Origin: Fallopia convolvulus
Taxonomy: Eukaryota > Streptophyta > Magnoliopsida > Caryophyllales > Polygonaceae
DNA: 64,000 bases
Reading direction: 5' to 3'
Assembly: GCA_964016875.1 (NCBI GenBank)
Contig: OZ024734.1
Location: 54,294,622-54,358,621 of the forward strand
Of this stretch, positions 32,831-44,685 are shown piece after piece (the first letter of the stretch is position 1; each line of letters starts with the position of its first letter). Below the pieces are notes generated by a model. That model was given only the letters and a program-made list of their open reading frames with translations, searched no databases and was not told the DNA's origin. The position numbers and the translations under genes are program-made.

Positions 32831-33295
32831 TAGGCTGTCTAACGGGTCGACCCGACCCGACCCGACCCTTAACCCGTAAAAAAAGTAAAATCGATCCATG
32901 ACCCGACACGCAACCCGTAAAAACGGATACGGATTTACGGATCGGGTTACGAGTTGACCCGTTTGACTGGGTCAAACGGATCGAAAAGGGTCAAACGAGT
33001 AAATTTGACCCGTTTGACCCTTTTCGACCCGTAAAATTGACCCTTTTTGACCCAATTAACCCGTAAACTTTTATTTCTTCCTTTCATTTACTATAAAAAT
33101 ATTTTTTTTTATTTTTTTAATATTACGGGTCAACCTGTAACCCGACGGGTCGACTCATAACCCGACCCATAAACTAAAAAACCTCGACCCGTAACCGGTA
33201 AACTAAAAAAAATCTGACCCGTAACCCGTAAAATTACGGGTGAATGACGTGGGTCGGGTCGGATTACGGGTCAACCCACCCGTTGGACAACCCTA
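32831..33295. mobile_element. Non-autonomous hAT element, 465 bp, TSD TTACCTAA
   Basis: The ends are TAGGCTGTCTAACGGGT and the complement of the right end, TAGGGTTGTCCAACGGGT. The 8-bp repeat TTACCTAA occurs at 32823-32830 and 33296-33303. The interior is dense in GACCCG/CGGGTC. The paralogous site near 42.12 kb lacks the element, which confirms its borders. Confidence 0.85.
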
Positions 33296-33640
33296 TTACC
33301 TAAGGAGAGGGGATAATATTTTATTTCCATGTAATTTCCTAAAAATAGATTTATAAGCAAACATAAATTCTTATGATTCACAAATTCATGTAAATTTCAC
33401 TAGTGCTAGTGCTACCATAAAATCCTTCATGCATGAAATGTTAAAATATATATATTGTCCCGCCACTCTCGGAGGAGTGGAAGTGTACGTGAGAAGCTTG
33501 TTTCAAAAACAAGAAAGAAAGAAAGCAGGTGTACTTGACAAGGCACGACCATCTTCTTATTCATCTTTCTCGCTCTTGGTTGTAAGCTACAACTGAACAC
33601 TGTCCATACCACTCAAATCCATCCCCATTCCCCCACTCTC
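33296..33640. other. Upstream region of the Myb/SANT-like gene
   Basis: The first ~110 bases match 42.12-42.22 kb. The remainder is presumed promoter and leader; no clear TATA box was assigned. Confidence 0.3.
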
Positions 33641-35685
33641 CATACAAATCCTTCGAAAAATGAAGAGAACAAGAGAAGACGAACAAGAGAAGAAGAAGAC
33701 TCGGATTCTTCTGTGGCTTCTGCGGGCTCGGACTCTCCTGCGGGCTCGGACTCTTCTGTGAACTCTCAGGTGAGCTCTTCTGAACATTGAATTGAGATTC
33801 CGTAAAATAGTTTTTGCTCACATGATCTGATCATCAACGTAATAACCATCCTTTAAGTTGATTAGGTATCCAGTTCTTAGATTGCTTCAGGTTGTCTAGG
33901 TTTGAGCGCTTCAGTTGGTCAAATTTCTAGGTCTAAGAAGATTGCATCCAAAAATTTCCGATGTATTTGGTTTAATTTGGGTGCGCAATGCTAATGTTTG
34001 TAGGCTATTGGTTGCAAGTGGTAAATTTAGGAAGAACAATTCTCAATTAGGGCTACATTTTCATTTGCAATATGCTTTCTGATGTATCCGGCTTCCATCT
34101 GAGACCTAGCAATTCTCAATTTGTGCTTTCATGCCTGTGAGGATCATTGACTGTGTCATCCAGGGAATGACGAGCAGCTTATCATTCCTGAGAGATCAAA
34201 CGTGGCCAATATCGTTGGATATTATTCTTTTGGAGGAGCTTAAAAAGGTCAGAAAACAAGAAGATGGATACTTACGTTATTAATGGAAATATGGTGAGAC
34301 ATGGGAAAAAATCCGCATTGCTGTAAATAAAGACCGCACTGTTGAGGAAATCAAAGAGAGAGTGAAAGCGTATAAGTCCTTCTTTCAAGATTACGGGGTA
34401 AGATTGTTTGTTGTTGTTTTCATCTAGAACTTGTAATTCATTGAATTCAGTACTAGTATTGAATGATATTTCGTTATTTAGTTTTCACAGAGATGCCTGG
34501 CTGATAAGAATGTCGATCTCTTTAAATTGAGCAAAGATGTGTTCGAGAAATCAGTAGATATTGGTCCACCAACTTTTCGTGATCGTTCTTTGCCTCAGGT
34601 GAGCTCTTCTGAACATTGAATTGAGAGATTCTGTAACACAGTTTTTGCTCACATGACTAATCATCAATATAATTATCCTCTAAGTTGATTAGGTGTCCAG
34701 TTTGTAGATTGGTTCAGGTTTGTCCAGGTTTGCATCCAAATTACAATGTACCGTCTGTGAAATTGATTTCGCATGAGTAGTACTTTTAGAAATAGGGTGC
34801 TGGGTAATATGAAAATGAGTAACAAATTTCTGGATCATTGTTGAATTATTGAATGACAAAATGAAATGCCACATCAGGAATTTTGATTGAACATTGTTAT
34901 CTCCTCTTTGCCTTGGAACTTATGAAATTTGTGCTTTAATTCTCTTGTTATGACAATCATTGACTGTGTCATCCAGGGAATGATGAGCAGCTTATCATTC
35001 CTGACAGATCAAACGTGGCCAGTATTGTTGGATATTGTTCTTTTGGAGGAGCTTAAAAAGGTCAGAAAACAAGAAGATGAATACTTAGGTTATTCATGGA
35101 AAGATGATGAGATGTGGGAAAGAATCCGCATTGCACTAAATAAAGACCACACAGTTGAGGAAATCAAAGAGAGAGTGAAAGTGTTTAAGTATTTTATCAA
35201 AGATTACTGGGTAAGATTTTTTGTTGTTGTTGTTTTCATCTAGAAACTTGTAATTTCTTTCCCCTACATTTATGCCCCAATTCATTAAACTCAGTGAATG
35301 TTATTTGGTTCTTAAGGGTGCACAGGGCATCCTGGCTAAGCGGGATTACTTGCTTCCATTGTTGAGCTCAAGAGTGTTCAAGATTTCATTACAAATTGGT
35401 CCACCAGTTGTCCCTCCATATCGTGCCAGTTCTCTTTCAATCAGATGCAGCAATTCAATTTCAAGTACAGCTAATAATCATGATTGCAGAGTCAATGCTT
35501 TAATAAAAGAGCTGGAGAAGATGCTCAGTGACACTTGCATAACTAAGGAGGAGTTTTTTTGGTCCTTATTCCATTTCAGTGAGGAAATTAAGTTGTCGTT
35601 ATTCTTCAGCATGGATCTGCAAGAAAGGACCAACTATATTAAACGGTCTGCACCCCTTCGTCCCCTCCCTGGTTTGAACAATTAA
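33641..35685 (+). CDS. Myb/SANT-like domain protein with duplicated exons
   Basis: Proposed exons: about 33641-33769 (acidic, EEEDSDSSVASAGSDSPAG), 34164-34397, 34491-34598, 34977-35210 and 35326-35685, all joining in phase 0 with GT-AG borders. The 78-codon exon reads GMMSSLSFLTDQTWPVLLD...DDEMWERIRIALNKDHTVEE; Trp-spaced helices of this kind suggest a Myb/SANT-like DNA-binding domain, though I am not certain. The last exon ends in a helical C-terminus and stop at 35685. Exons 2 and 3 are an ~830-bp tandem copy of exons 4 and 5. The first 78-codon copy carries a TAA (34277 region, YLRY-stop-W). Skipping exons 2-3 gives an open frame. No start codon in the acidic-exon frame was found, so the 5' end is unresolved. 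Confidence 0.45.
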
Positions 35686-35692
35686 ATCCTTG

Positions 35693-35990
35693 CAGCTTGT
35701 TAGACAGACTTTACTGATGTATGCCTTATCCTTTCCCTTAGCAGCTTGTTGTATTTTGTACTTGATCTTTGGGACTCCTCTATGAAGGATTAGCGCTATT
35801 ATTTTCTTTTAGATTTGAGTTGGTTGAAGGGTTGTCTGCAGAGGAGTTCTTCTGGCCATACACGAGTGTAGCATTTGAAGGCGACTTGCAAATGTTTATC
35901 TATGGAGGAAGAGGTAATCATAGGTTACACTGAAGGTTTGTTTTGTGTGTGATGATTACAAAGAGGCTCAGGAATCCTTGTATCTAAATT
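35693..35990 (-). pseudogene. CCCH-gene last-exon fragment
   Basis: 35820-35990 matches 47640-47823 in the CCCH gene (last exon 5' half plus its upstream intron), same orientation (gtctgcagaggagttcttct, then tttatctatggaggaaga). The preceding 35693-35800 equals 45465-45580. It is a non-functional duplicate at the end of duplication unit 1. Confidence 0.65.
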
Positions 35991-36125
35991 CTAAAATCAG
36001 TTCAGCTTTAGAACAATGTTTTATCTAAAAGAGAGAAACAACGGTAAAGAGAAGTACAATTGTACAAATGGTGAAATGGATAAACATTAAGTATCTTCCA
36101 TTCTGCTAAATAAATTTATAAGTTA

Positions 36126-36229
36126 GATCAGAGAACATGATTGCCTCCATCTTGACCCCCAGATTCCGCTGTACCGGAGCCTCATTGGGTCAATGATGAT
36201 GATGAGATCAGAGAACATGATTGCCTCCA
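36126..36229 (+). mobile_element. 56-bp LINE/SINE 3' stub with 24-bp target duplication
   Basis: A 24-bp direct repeat (gatcagagaacatgattgcc plus tcca) occupies 36126-36149 and 36206-36229. Between them are 56 bases ending gtcaatgatgatgatga. Long target duplications and a (GAT)n tail are marks of target-primed reverse transcription; the insert is an extreme 5' truncation. Confidence 0.75.
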
Positions 36230-36474
36230 AAGTCATAACCACTTTGTAGTCAATCTTGATTGCTCAAGCATCATATTTAACTAAGAAATGTAATGACCAT
36301 TGACAAGGACTAGCAACATATTTATACTTTCATTAACAAAACCATACATATGTGCTAGCAAATAACCCCTTAGTACTTTCAAAAGGACTAGCAACCTATA
36401 CAAGTTAGTAAGCTCACCCAAAATTAATAATCAGAACCACACATCTGACTACAATTCATTCATTCATAATTAAC
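36230..36474. other. Intergenic, nothing recognised
   Basis: A/T-rich DNA with local repeats (aaaggactagcaacctat near 36380, gacaaggactagcaacat near 36300). No gene. Confidence 0.4.
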
Positions 36475-37032
36475 GTGGTTTGGAAGACGAGTAAGGAAAT
36501 TTGCCTTCATCAAAATTTTGCTAAGTTGTATAGGTTGAAAGAAGATAATCTGCCTTTATCCAAAACTAACTGGCTCGGTAGACGAGTAAGGAGGTTGTGC
36601 TCCAATCTAAACACCACAAGAGTCCTTGAGATCTCGTGCAAACTCAACTACAGATGAATCTAAATCTCCAAACTTCATCACAGCCTGGCGGATGCCTACT
36701 TCCATCCCCGCCGATAGTACTGGAAGCGCGTGCAATTGGACATGCTTTAAGAAATCAATCGACCTCATGTACTCTTCCTAGCCACTAGGAGACTGAAAGA
36801 GTTGACCGCCTTCATTTGTTCCTCCATCTCACTCATTTTGAGATAAAGGCAGATTATATTGTCCATCTCACTCATTTCTTTGCTGTTAAAGCTCGAGCGG
36901 TTTCCTCCTTAGCAGCCTTCAGTTCCTCGCCCATTTTGAGAGCATCCTCCTTTGCCTTGCCAGCCTCGGTCTTCGCTTCACTCAGCTTGCCTCTTAACAA
37001 GTTCTATGAAATCCTGATTGCTATCAGCCATG
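36475..37032 (-). pseudogene. Coiled-coil protein remnant (second copy)
   Basis: 36877-37032 matches 82-250, the coiled-coil fragment at the left edge, with a small deletion that removes LVNLRG-type codons. On its left (36475-36850) minus-strand readings such as MSEMEEQMKAVNSFS and GMEVGIRQAVMKFGDL are also helical and charged, and may show the part of the gene that lies beyond the window edge in copy 1. The frame is broken several times. Family not recognised; gag-like proteins of plant transposons are one possibility. Confidence 0.4.
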
Positions 37033-37311
37033 GCACAAGCAACCTACCAAATCCGGAGTTCTTATTAGGAACATAAATAGGAAAGGGAGGGTCAAAAATT
37101 AATTGGAAAAAAAAAGACTTTCGATTTTTTTTGACAAACTTTGCAAAAAGTATTCTGATCAGATTTAATTGGTATGATATAACTACTTATACCTTGTTAG
37201 TCATTAGTATTGTACAGAGACTCAAAACGAGCCTAATATGCTAGGATTGCTAACCTATGTTGGGATTTTTTTAAGACGAGCCTATTTCTATGTTACTCAG
37301 ACACTTTAATG

Positions 37312-38840
37312 GAACTCATTTCTAGTGTAAGAATCTGAAAACTATACATTATCTGAACATGATGGTGCTGGTGCATGTACGGGTGATGGCGGGAACGTTC
37401 AGGAAGAGAATGAGCCCTACATCAAAATCCATCTTTATTTTTCTTTTTCCTTTGGTCGCGCTTTGGTTATGACTCATCATCATCCAAAACCTCAACCTCA
37501 GGAACATCCTCTATTGCGCCTATCATATCTTCAAAGTTCAGCTGCATTCATGTGGCAACAAAAAGAGGATAAGGAACTTATTGCAAGAGATGACCAGAAA
37601 ATAAAGACAAAACTGCATTGATCGGATTAATGTGAGTCTGTGACATCCACAAAGATTATGTTTTATACCTACCCATTTTGTATCATAGACTCAAGAAAAA
37701 CTGTTGCAATATGCTTACAGATTCATAAAAACAAAATCAAGAGTGACTCCACAATATGCCAGCTATACATGACTTAAAATCTTTGATTAATAAGCAAGTG
37801 TATAAAGGTCATCATAGAATTTAATAAGTAAACAAACATGTGATAGGCTATCCAAGGGCACTGAAGACACCATAAATAAAGGAAAGAGGACCAGTCAAAG
37901 CTTTCTCCTTGTGTTAGCACCTCATCTAAGCCAATTTAGCTGAGCTTCCACATTTATTTTTCCAATTGCTTCTTCATTATTGGATAACTTGGTTTTGAAA
38001 AGACATTAACTTTCCTAAAACCCAGAAAAAGTTGACAAGAATCACACTTTCTAGTTTCTACCTCCATCACATCCTGAATAAGCTAGATGAGATAAGACTC
38101 GCTTAGCCTGCTTAGGCACAAACATAGTGAGATGCAAAAGACTACAGATTACTCCTTTTGATTGTTTGTGCAATTGAACACCTGTGTGTTGAGATGCAAA
38201 AGACTTCAGGTATGTTTGGATTACACATGAAAATGATTATTTTGCATTAAATCTCTCATAACCAGTTTCTACCTCCCAGATTACACTCAAAAGCACTGAG
38301 GTTGTATTGAAGAGCTTCACAACAGAAATCCAAATCCTCCACGGTGCCACAATGAGAGATTTTTGCATCATTCTCAAGGTTCCAGCGGATTATAAAATTT
38401 CTTTGTAAACCTTCTGAAAACTGAAATTGCAAATGAAAAACTCTATAAAGACGTTTACATGGTTCACTGTCTTAATTTTGTGCACTATTAGACATGTTTA
38501 AGAAAATCTCACAAGCCTCTTCCCAAATTCAGCAAATTCAACAACAAAAAAAAAGAGACTTACAAATATGAAATATTCAGTGTCGCGAAGAAGGTCTGAA
38601 ATTTTGGCCGCCTGAGCGAGCAAATCGCTCCGATTTCTCAACGGCTTTCGTGGCTGACCGTCAAGCAAGCAGATTTCTGGATCAATTGCTCCATAAGAAA
38701 ATCGGAAGAGAAGGCAAAGGGCAAGCGAGGTGCGACTTCAGAGTGCGCCAATGTTGCACGCATTTATGGCTTTCAGGCTCCACCCAACGGGATTGTAGGA
38801 AAAGCGAGGAGTACCAGGAGAACCACCGGCGAATCAGACG
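37312..38840 (-). pseudogene. SCC2 N-terminus-like locus, second copy (decayed)
   Basis: Collinear with 522-2020. Exon 1 (about 38840-38564) has lost the start codon and gained a base (aacattggcgcactctg) that shifts the frame. Exon 2 (about 38381-38274) keeps GTVEDLDFCCEAL but its 3' acceptor is changed from ctgcag to cgctgg. Exon 3 (37312-37490) is shortened. Introns align over most of their length. It is clearly a dead duplicate. Confidence 0.65.
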
Positions 38841-39551
38841 AGATCGGAAGACTCGTAACTTCGTAAGGTTGAATCAAATCGCGAAACAAGTAGAGAGCAA
38901 ACGCTATTCCAACAACCGAAATGGGCCAAGCCCAAAAATGAAAGCTTTTCGGTTCCCACATCGAATATTTGGATACAGTTTGACTACTATATAAAGCATA
39001 ATGAGATTAAACGGGTTGCCGAGCTAAGAGCACGAGAGCGTGGGCTTGGCATTAGTTGGTGAGTTACCATTCCGGTTGGATCCGGTTTCCGCATATACTC
39101 GGCCCACCCTCTCCAGATTAAGGAAATCTTGTGTAAATCGGGTCATGGGCCAGTGGCGGATTCGGATCACTTATCTAGTCCACTGGGCCGGTTGGTTTGG
39201 CTTACGGCCCACCACATTTTTTGATAATTTTTTCTTTCCTAATTTTTTTAAGATGATTCATCCGTATTTATACAATTTGACTCGAAAATATTTCAATTTG
39301 ATTCAAATATATGTCATTGATTAGCCATTTTGAGAACTTATTAATTTAAATCGTTAGTATTAACTAACAATGTCAAACGTAATTTGTTATTTAATTATTA
39401 AGGAGAATACTGAAAAAAGTTTGTCATAAAATGTAAAATGATAGCTATTTTTTTAACAAATCAAGCCAATGTTGAAACTTGAAATAAACAAGATTTATAA
39501 ACTAACTAGTCGAAGTCACGAAATGATTTATAAACTAACTAGTATTATCGC
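38841..39551. other. Upstream flank of SCC2-like copy 2
   Basis: 38841-39230 aligns with 2021-2570 with gaps (tgggccagtggcg...gattcggatc at 39147 and 2500). From 39230 the sequence is A/T-rich with no gene. Confidence 0.45.
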
Positions 39552-41714
39552 TTTAAACTTTAAATTTTGAACAACTTTATATGCCGTTTTAAGTTTTTTA
39601 GGTAGATAATAATGAGTAAGTTGACAGATATTAGTATGTTACTACGTGTTAGAGAGGTTGACAGATACTCGAAATACTTTGAGTATAGTTGGAAAATCTA
39701 AGAAATCTGTTTTTATATGCATAAAAGACAGAATTTGGAAGAAGACCAGTGGATAGAAGGAGAAATTGTTGTCTCAAGCTGGTCGTGAAACCTTGATCAA
39801 GTCGGTTCTCCAGTCCATTCCGCTTTATAGCTTTATATTATGGGTGTCTTTTGTTTGCCTGATACTTTATTGGATGACATCCACTATATGTTGACTCACT
39901 TTTGGTGGGGTGCAAAGGGTTCCGAGCGGAAGGTTCATTGACATTGTTGGGACTTTCTTTGCAAACCTAAATGTCTTGGTGGCATGGTCTTTCATGATCT
40001 CAAAGTGTTTAATGAAGCATTGTTGGCCAAACAAGGTTGAAGATTGATACAACAACCAAACTCTTTATTAGGACGGACTCTACGAGCTCGTTACTTTCGC
40101 CATTCTTCTTTCTTAGAAGCCAGTCGTGGTTTCAATCCAAGTTTTGTTTGGCGTAGTATATGAGGTTCAAAGTCACCCATTTTAGAAGGTGCTGGTTGGA
40201 GGATTGCTAGAGGTATTTCTATGAATTGTTGTCACAATAACTGGATTATCGATGGTAAGATTTTCATACCTCCTTCGTCTCCATCTTTATCTCCTCTAGA
40301 TCTGCAGGTTTCAGATCTAATTTGTCACGAGTCACATACTTGGAATACGTCCTTGATTTCCACTCTGTTTAGTCCTGTTGATGCGTTATTAATCATAAGC
40401 ATTCCTCTTTTATAGAATACCTCCTCTGATGTGTTATATTGGCCTTTCACTAATGATGGACTTTATTTTCTAATCAGGCTACTAGATTGGTATGTTAGGC
40501 CGAAATAATATTTCAGGTGCACAAGATGGATTTCGGAATTGTGTTTGGAGCTTGCAAGTACCGCCGAAGCTTCATGTATTTGCTTGGAAAGCCTTCACAA
40601 GTTCGTTAAGTGTTAAAACACTTTTGTTTGATCGTAGAATACTTCCATCTCATGTTTGTGAGCGTTGTAATCAGAAGTCCGAGACGATTTGGCATGCGGT
40701 TTTTGCTTGCCTGTCGTCCAAACCAATTTGGGAATCTTCTTTCATATTTCCTTCTATTGATGCATTGTTGAATTTGGATTTCAATGGCTATGCTAGGCGA
40801 ATCCTTGATTGTCATGAGGTTGAGAGTTTAACTAAATTTTTGTAGCTCGTCTGGACTTCTTGGACTCTTCAAAACCAACATATTTTTTCTAATGCTACAA
40901 CCCCTTCCCATGGTTTGTCTCATGGACTTCGAGCATTGGTGACTGATTACTAGTTGATTAATTCTCGACCACTTGTTACGCAACCCTTAACTACACCGAT
41001 TCCAAGTTGAAATCCTCCCCAACAAATTTCTTTAAGCTCAATGTTGATGCTGCTATCCTTTTTGATTGCTTGGTGGGTCTTGGTGCTATCTTACGAGATT
41101 CTTATGGTTTCATCGTCACTACGGTTACCTGTCGAGTGTCGACTCAATGTCTCATGGAAACCTAGTTTTGCTGAGGTAGCAACACTACAATTTGGGAGTA
41201 TTCTTGCATCTCGCTTTGGTGCTTTGGATGTTATGGATGAATCCGGTATTCTCTCTATTGTGTTGGATTTTCATTCTTCTACTCCTGATATTACTTATAC
41301 AAGTGCCTTATTCTCTGAAATCAAAATCGCCGCTTCTACTTTCTTAATTTTCAATTGTAATCATGCAAGTCATTTAGGGAATATTGTAGCACATTTTGTA
41401 ACTCGTTTTTGTCCTATTATGGGACATGAACAGTTCTTTGTAGACTCAATTTTCCAAGAGATTATGCTTTTGGCGGAATCTGATTTATAAATAAATGCAA
41501 CACTTTCCCCTCAAAAAATAATGAGTGAGTTGTGAAAAATATTATTGAAATTTATTTTTATTGACAAAAAATTTTCGCTTATTGATTAAAAGGGGTGATG
41601 AATAATTAATTAGGGGTAAAATTGAGAAAAAGTTTAATATTTAAATTTAAAAATACTTTTCTTAAAAGTATGATAAAAGCTAAAACACCCTATATTATTG
41701 ATCAAAGAGAGTAT
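39552..41714 (+). mobile_element. Composite B: LINE inserted in a Stowaway MITE, complete
   Basis: Left MITE half 39552-39623, LINE 39624-41516, right MITE half 41517-41714. The target duplication is aataatgagtaagttg (39608-39623) and aataatgagtgagttg (41517-41532). The LINE is 5'-truncated at the RT thumb (LLSQAGRETLIKS), followed by zf-RVT (VFAWKAFTSSLSVKTLLFD, CERCNQKSETIWHAVFAC) and an RNase H-like end (FKLNVDAA, then GHEQFFVDSIFQEIMLLAE). Several frame shifts make it inactive. Confidence 0.8.
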
Positions 41715-42265
41715 TAATGAAAATTTAAATCATGTGAATAGTAAATATTTTTATGCATTTAATTATATATTTTTTTCACATTCTTGACTAGTGTGACCAA
41801 CCCAACATCGGAAGAACCGAAAGTTAAATATACATAAAACCCAAAGCCACCAGACTCGAAATCATTCGAAATTATATTCCGTTCAAATTGAAAACATTTG
41901 AAAATCCTAAGCCAACCAACCAAAATACTTTATGTAATATGATACACATGGTGCTTGTTTGGTTGTCACATGAATTCACATGAAGTTGAAAGATCTTGTG
42001 AAGTTAATAAAACATGTATTTAGTTGAATATAACCATTAAAAATTCATAATTTTTGGAACTGCAACTCCAAAAGATATCTTCTATGGATTTTTCAATTCA
42101 TGCATTCGAAAATAATTTTATTATCTAGGGAGAGTGAGTAAGATTTTCTTCTCATATAATTTCCTAAATATAAAAAAACATAAATTCTTATGATTCACAA
42201 ATTCATATAAATTACTTTACCTGAATTAAATTTACTAAAATTATACTTCTCACATTTAACCACAA
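41715..42265. other. Flank conserved with 30.1-30.3 and 32.5-33.4 kb
   Basis: This is the uninterrupted counterpart of the first unit's flank, lacking the two TIR elements and the hAT MITE present there. No gene. Confidence 0.6.
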
Positions 42266-42664
42266 GGCTCTGTTCGGTAAAACAAGGTTTTTGAAGAGGT
42301 GGAGGTTTTGTAGGAGGTTTTTGGGTAGGTAGAGGTTTTATAATAGGTAGAGGTTTTCTTATTTGAAACCTTCCAAAACCTAATTGAGTGTTTGACATTA
42401 TAAGGTTTTTGAGCAGGTTTTAGCTTTAAATTACCAAAAAGGAATTAATTTTATTAATTAACAAAAAAAATGGTTTGTTAAATTTTACAAACCTCCTCAA
42501 ACCTATCTATCCAAAGGTTTCCTTTTAGTGGTTTGAAACCTCCTCAAAAACCTCCTAAAACCTTAACCTTCTAGAAAACCTTGTCTTGCCGAACACCAAT
42601 TTAAATAGGTTTTAAATAGTAAAAACCTTCAAAAACCTCCACAAACCTACGCCGAACAGAGCCC
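42266..42664. mobile_element. MITE with GGCTCTGTTCGG ends, ~400 bp
   Basis: Left end GGCTCTGTTCGGTAAAACAAGG, right end CCTACGCCGAACAGAGCCC. The interior is rich in ggaggttttt/aaaaacctcc words that fold back. A target duplication could not be fixed, so the superfamily stays open (hAT or Harbinger). Confidence 0.6.
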
Positions 42665-43307
42665 AAAACACTAACTCTATTTTAGCATATTAAAAAGTGC
42701 ACTTTAGCATACTAATTGTGCACTTGCACTTTCAGAATAAAAATATGCACTTTTAGTACTCACAAATGCACTTCAAATATAGTGTCATTATAAAAAAAAC
42801 AAAAATAATAATAATAATTAAAACTGTATTTTTTTTTTATAAAAAAACTACATATTATTACACTTTTATTATTTTATCTAATCATTACATCAATCTTAAT
42901 CCAATGACCCGTAATGGAGATTTTAGAAATCGTATAATCACAATCAAATTTTTATTTGTAAAATCTCCTCCATATCAAACCAACCCCCGAATTGAATCCC
43001 TCTAAAATCTAAATTCGCAATCCCAAAGGGTGAGGATGGAAGCAGTGAAATCTCCATCGTTTTAGGGAAATAGTTAGGAGAAGAAGCAGTTGAGGAGTAT
43101 TTGCCCGTTTCTTGCGATTTATTGTACAAGTGTTGGATCAATACTCTTCCATGTTGCTAAACATTCGGTAAAGCTTCACATTTAAAATATAATTAATCGA
43201 TCGTGTGGCATATCATCACTGGCTTCAATTCAATTAATTCGCTTCTTGACGATGAATATTTACGATGATGAATCCTCAAGGCGTTTGATCATGGTGATTT
43301 CGGATGG
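42665..43307. other. F-box gene upstream region
   Basis: A/T-rich with repeated gtgcactt/tgcacttt words (42690-42775), then a GC-richer stretch from 42990. The region must hold the F-box promoter; no TATA box was assigned with confidence. Confidence 0.35.
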
Positions 43308-44399
43308 ATGGAGATCTTCAAGAGAATGCCCGTTGAAGCACTCTGCCGAATCCGATGCGTTTGCAAGTGGTGGAACTCTCTAATCTCATCCGCTTACTTC
43401 ACCTCCCTCCGCCGCTCCTTCACCGCGCCGCCGAATCGGAAGCTCAACCTCCGATTCGACTCGGACGAGGTAAACGGACGCTTCTTCGCTCTCTATACTC
43501 AGCATCACAAGCACAACGATGTGCATTTTCCATTCCAGTTTGTGGTGAAGTTTCGCAGATGTGGCGTGGTGAAATTCACTTGCGTAGATGTGATCCATGG
43601 CTTAGTCTGTATATCCTACACACTGGACTCGGGGTTCAACTCCGCCCTTCTTTGGAACCCGACAATTCGCAAGTACGTCGCCCTCCCGTACCTTTCTCCT
43701 CCGTTGGATACAGAGAGGGATCATAATTCCTGGCGCGTGTATTTCGGCTACGACGAGTCCAAGAATGATTTCAAGGTGGTCCGGATTTGGACAGACACTC
43801 GAGAAGGCCTCTGGAGGAAGGCGGCGGTGGCTTATAATGACAGCATCGAATCGTGTGACTTCATTAATGACTGGTGCTCAAGAACGAGTTGTTTTGTGAA
43901 CGGGACTATTCATTGGCTGGTACAATCGTATGATCATCGTAGGTATTTCGTATTGATGTTCGATTGCGGAGGCGAAGAGTTGACAACGACGGAGCTCCCA
44001 CAAGCGATGTTCAAGGAGCGGCTGACCATGGATCCCATGGTGTTGGAGTATGCTGGCATGCTGTCAATAGTCATAAACTTACGCGAAGCCTATTTTTCTA
44101 GCTTTGTCGAGTTGTGGGCGATGGAGGAGCATGGCGTGGATAACTCGTGGCAGAGGCTATATAGGTTTAGGGAGTACTCGTTTTCACCCAGTGATAATAC
44201 TGTTACGATCTATAATCCTTCTTATATAGAGATGGCTCCTTATGGCCCTGATCAGTGGTGCGAGTTTAATCGCATCACTATGTGGTTCTATGCCGAGATA
44301 CTGAGCCATCATGTCTATGAAGAAAGCATGGTTTTGATGGATGATCCCAACGCCCGGTCTTACACGAAGGAGGAGATAGTTGATATCTTATGTTGCTAA
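43308..44399 (+). CDS. F-box protein with F-box-associated domain
   Basis: A single uninterrupted exon of 363 residues. The F-box is at the N-terminus (EIFKRMPVEALCRIRCVCKWWNSLI, key MPVEAL, CV.K.W, LI), lacking the usual first LP residues, so the start is the first in-frame ATG after a TGA at 43269. The rest resembles the F-box-associated beta-propeller family: GLVCISY, LLWNPTIRKYVALP, FGYDESKNDFKVVRI, CFVNGTIHWL and VELWAMEEHG are the repeated landmarks. In SCF E3 ligases the F-box binds SKP1 and the C-terminal part selects the substrate for ubiquitination; the substrate is unknown. Codon use and lack of damage suggest a working gene. It is present only in the second duplication unit. Confidence 0.85.
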   Translation: MEIFKRMPVEALCRIRCVCKWWNSLISSAYFTSLRRSFTAPPNRKLNLRFDSDEVNGRFFALYTQHHKHNDVHFPFQFVVKFRRCGVVKFTCVDVIHGLVCISYTLDSGFNSALLWNPTIRKYVALPYLSPPLDTERDHNSWRVYFGYDESKNDFKVVRIWTDTREGLWRKAAVAYNDSIESCDFINDWCSRTSCFVNGTIHWLVQSYDHRRYFVLMFDCGGEELTTTELPQAMFKERLTMDPMVLEYAGMLSIVINLREAYFSSFVELWAMEEHGVDNSWQRLYRFREYSFSPSDNTVTIYNPSYIEMAPYGPDQWCEFNRITMWFYAEILSHHVYEESMVLMDDPNARSYTKEEIVDILCC

Positions 44400-44685
44400 C
44401 ATAAATATATACCGTAGCTTATAAGATTCTTATGCTTGCTTATTATCATAAATTATTTATTTCGTTCATGAAACACTGGTCTTTTAACAATATATTGCAT
44501 TGATACACGTACACTTTTTGTTTCACTTGTATTATGAGCTTTTATCATATGGCATGCAATTGATTATCCATTATACGGTAGGTCGTAGCTAAGCTTCAAT
44601 ATCTAAGTGAGCTAAATAACATAGTTTGACATGATTCGTCCGCCAGCCTCTATCTATAAATCTATAATAATATAGATGATGAGAA
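44400..44685. other. F-box 3' flank
   Basis: Presumed 3' UTR (ataaattatttatttcg near 44450) followed by unremarkable A/T-rich DNA. Confidence 0.3.
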
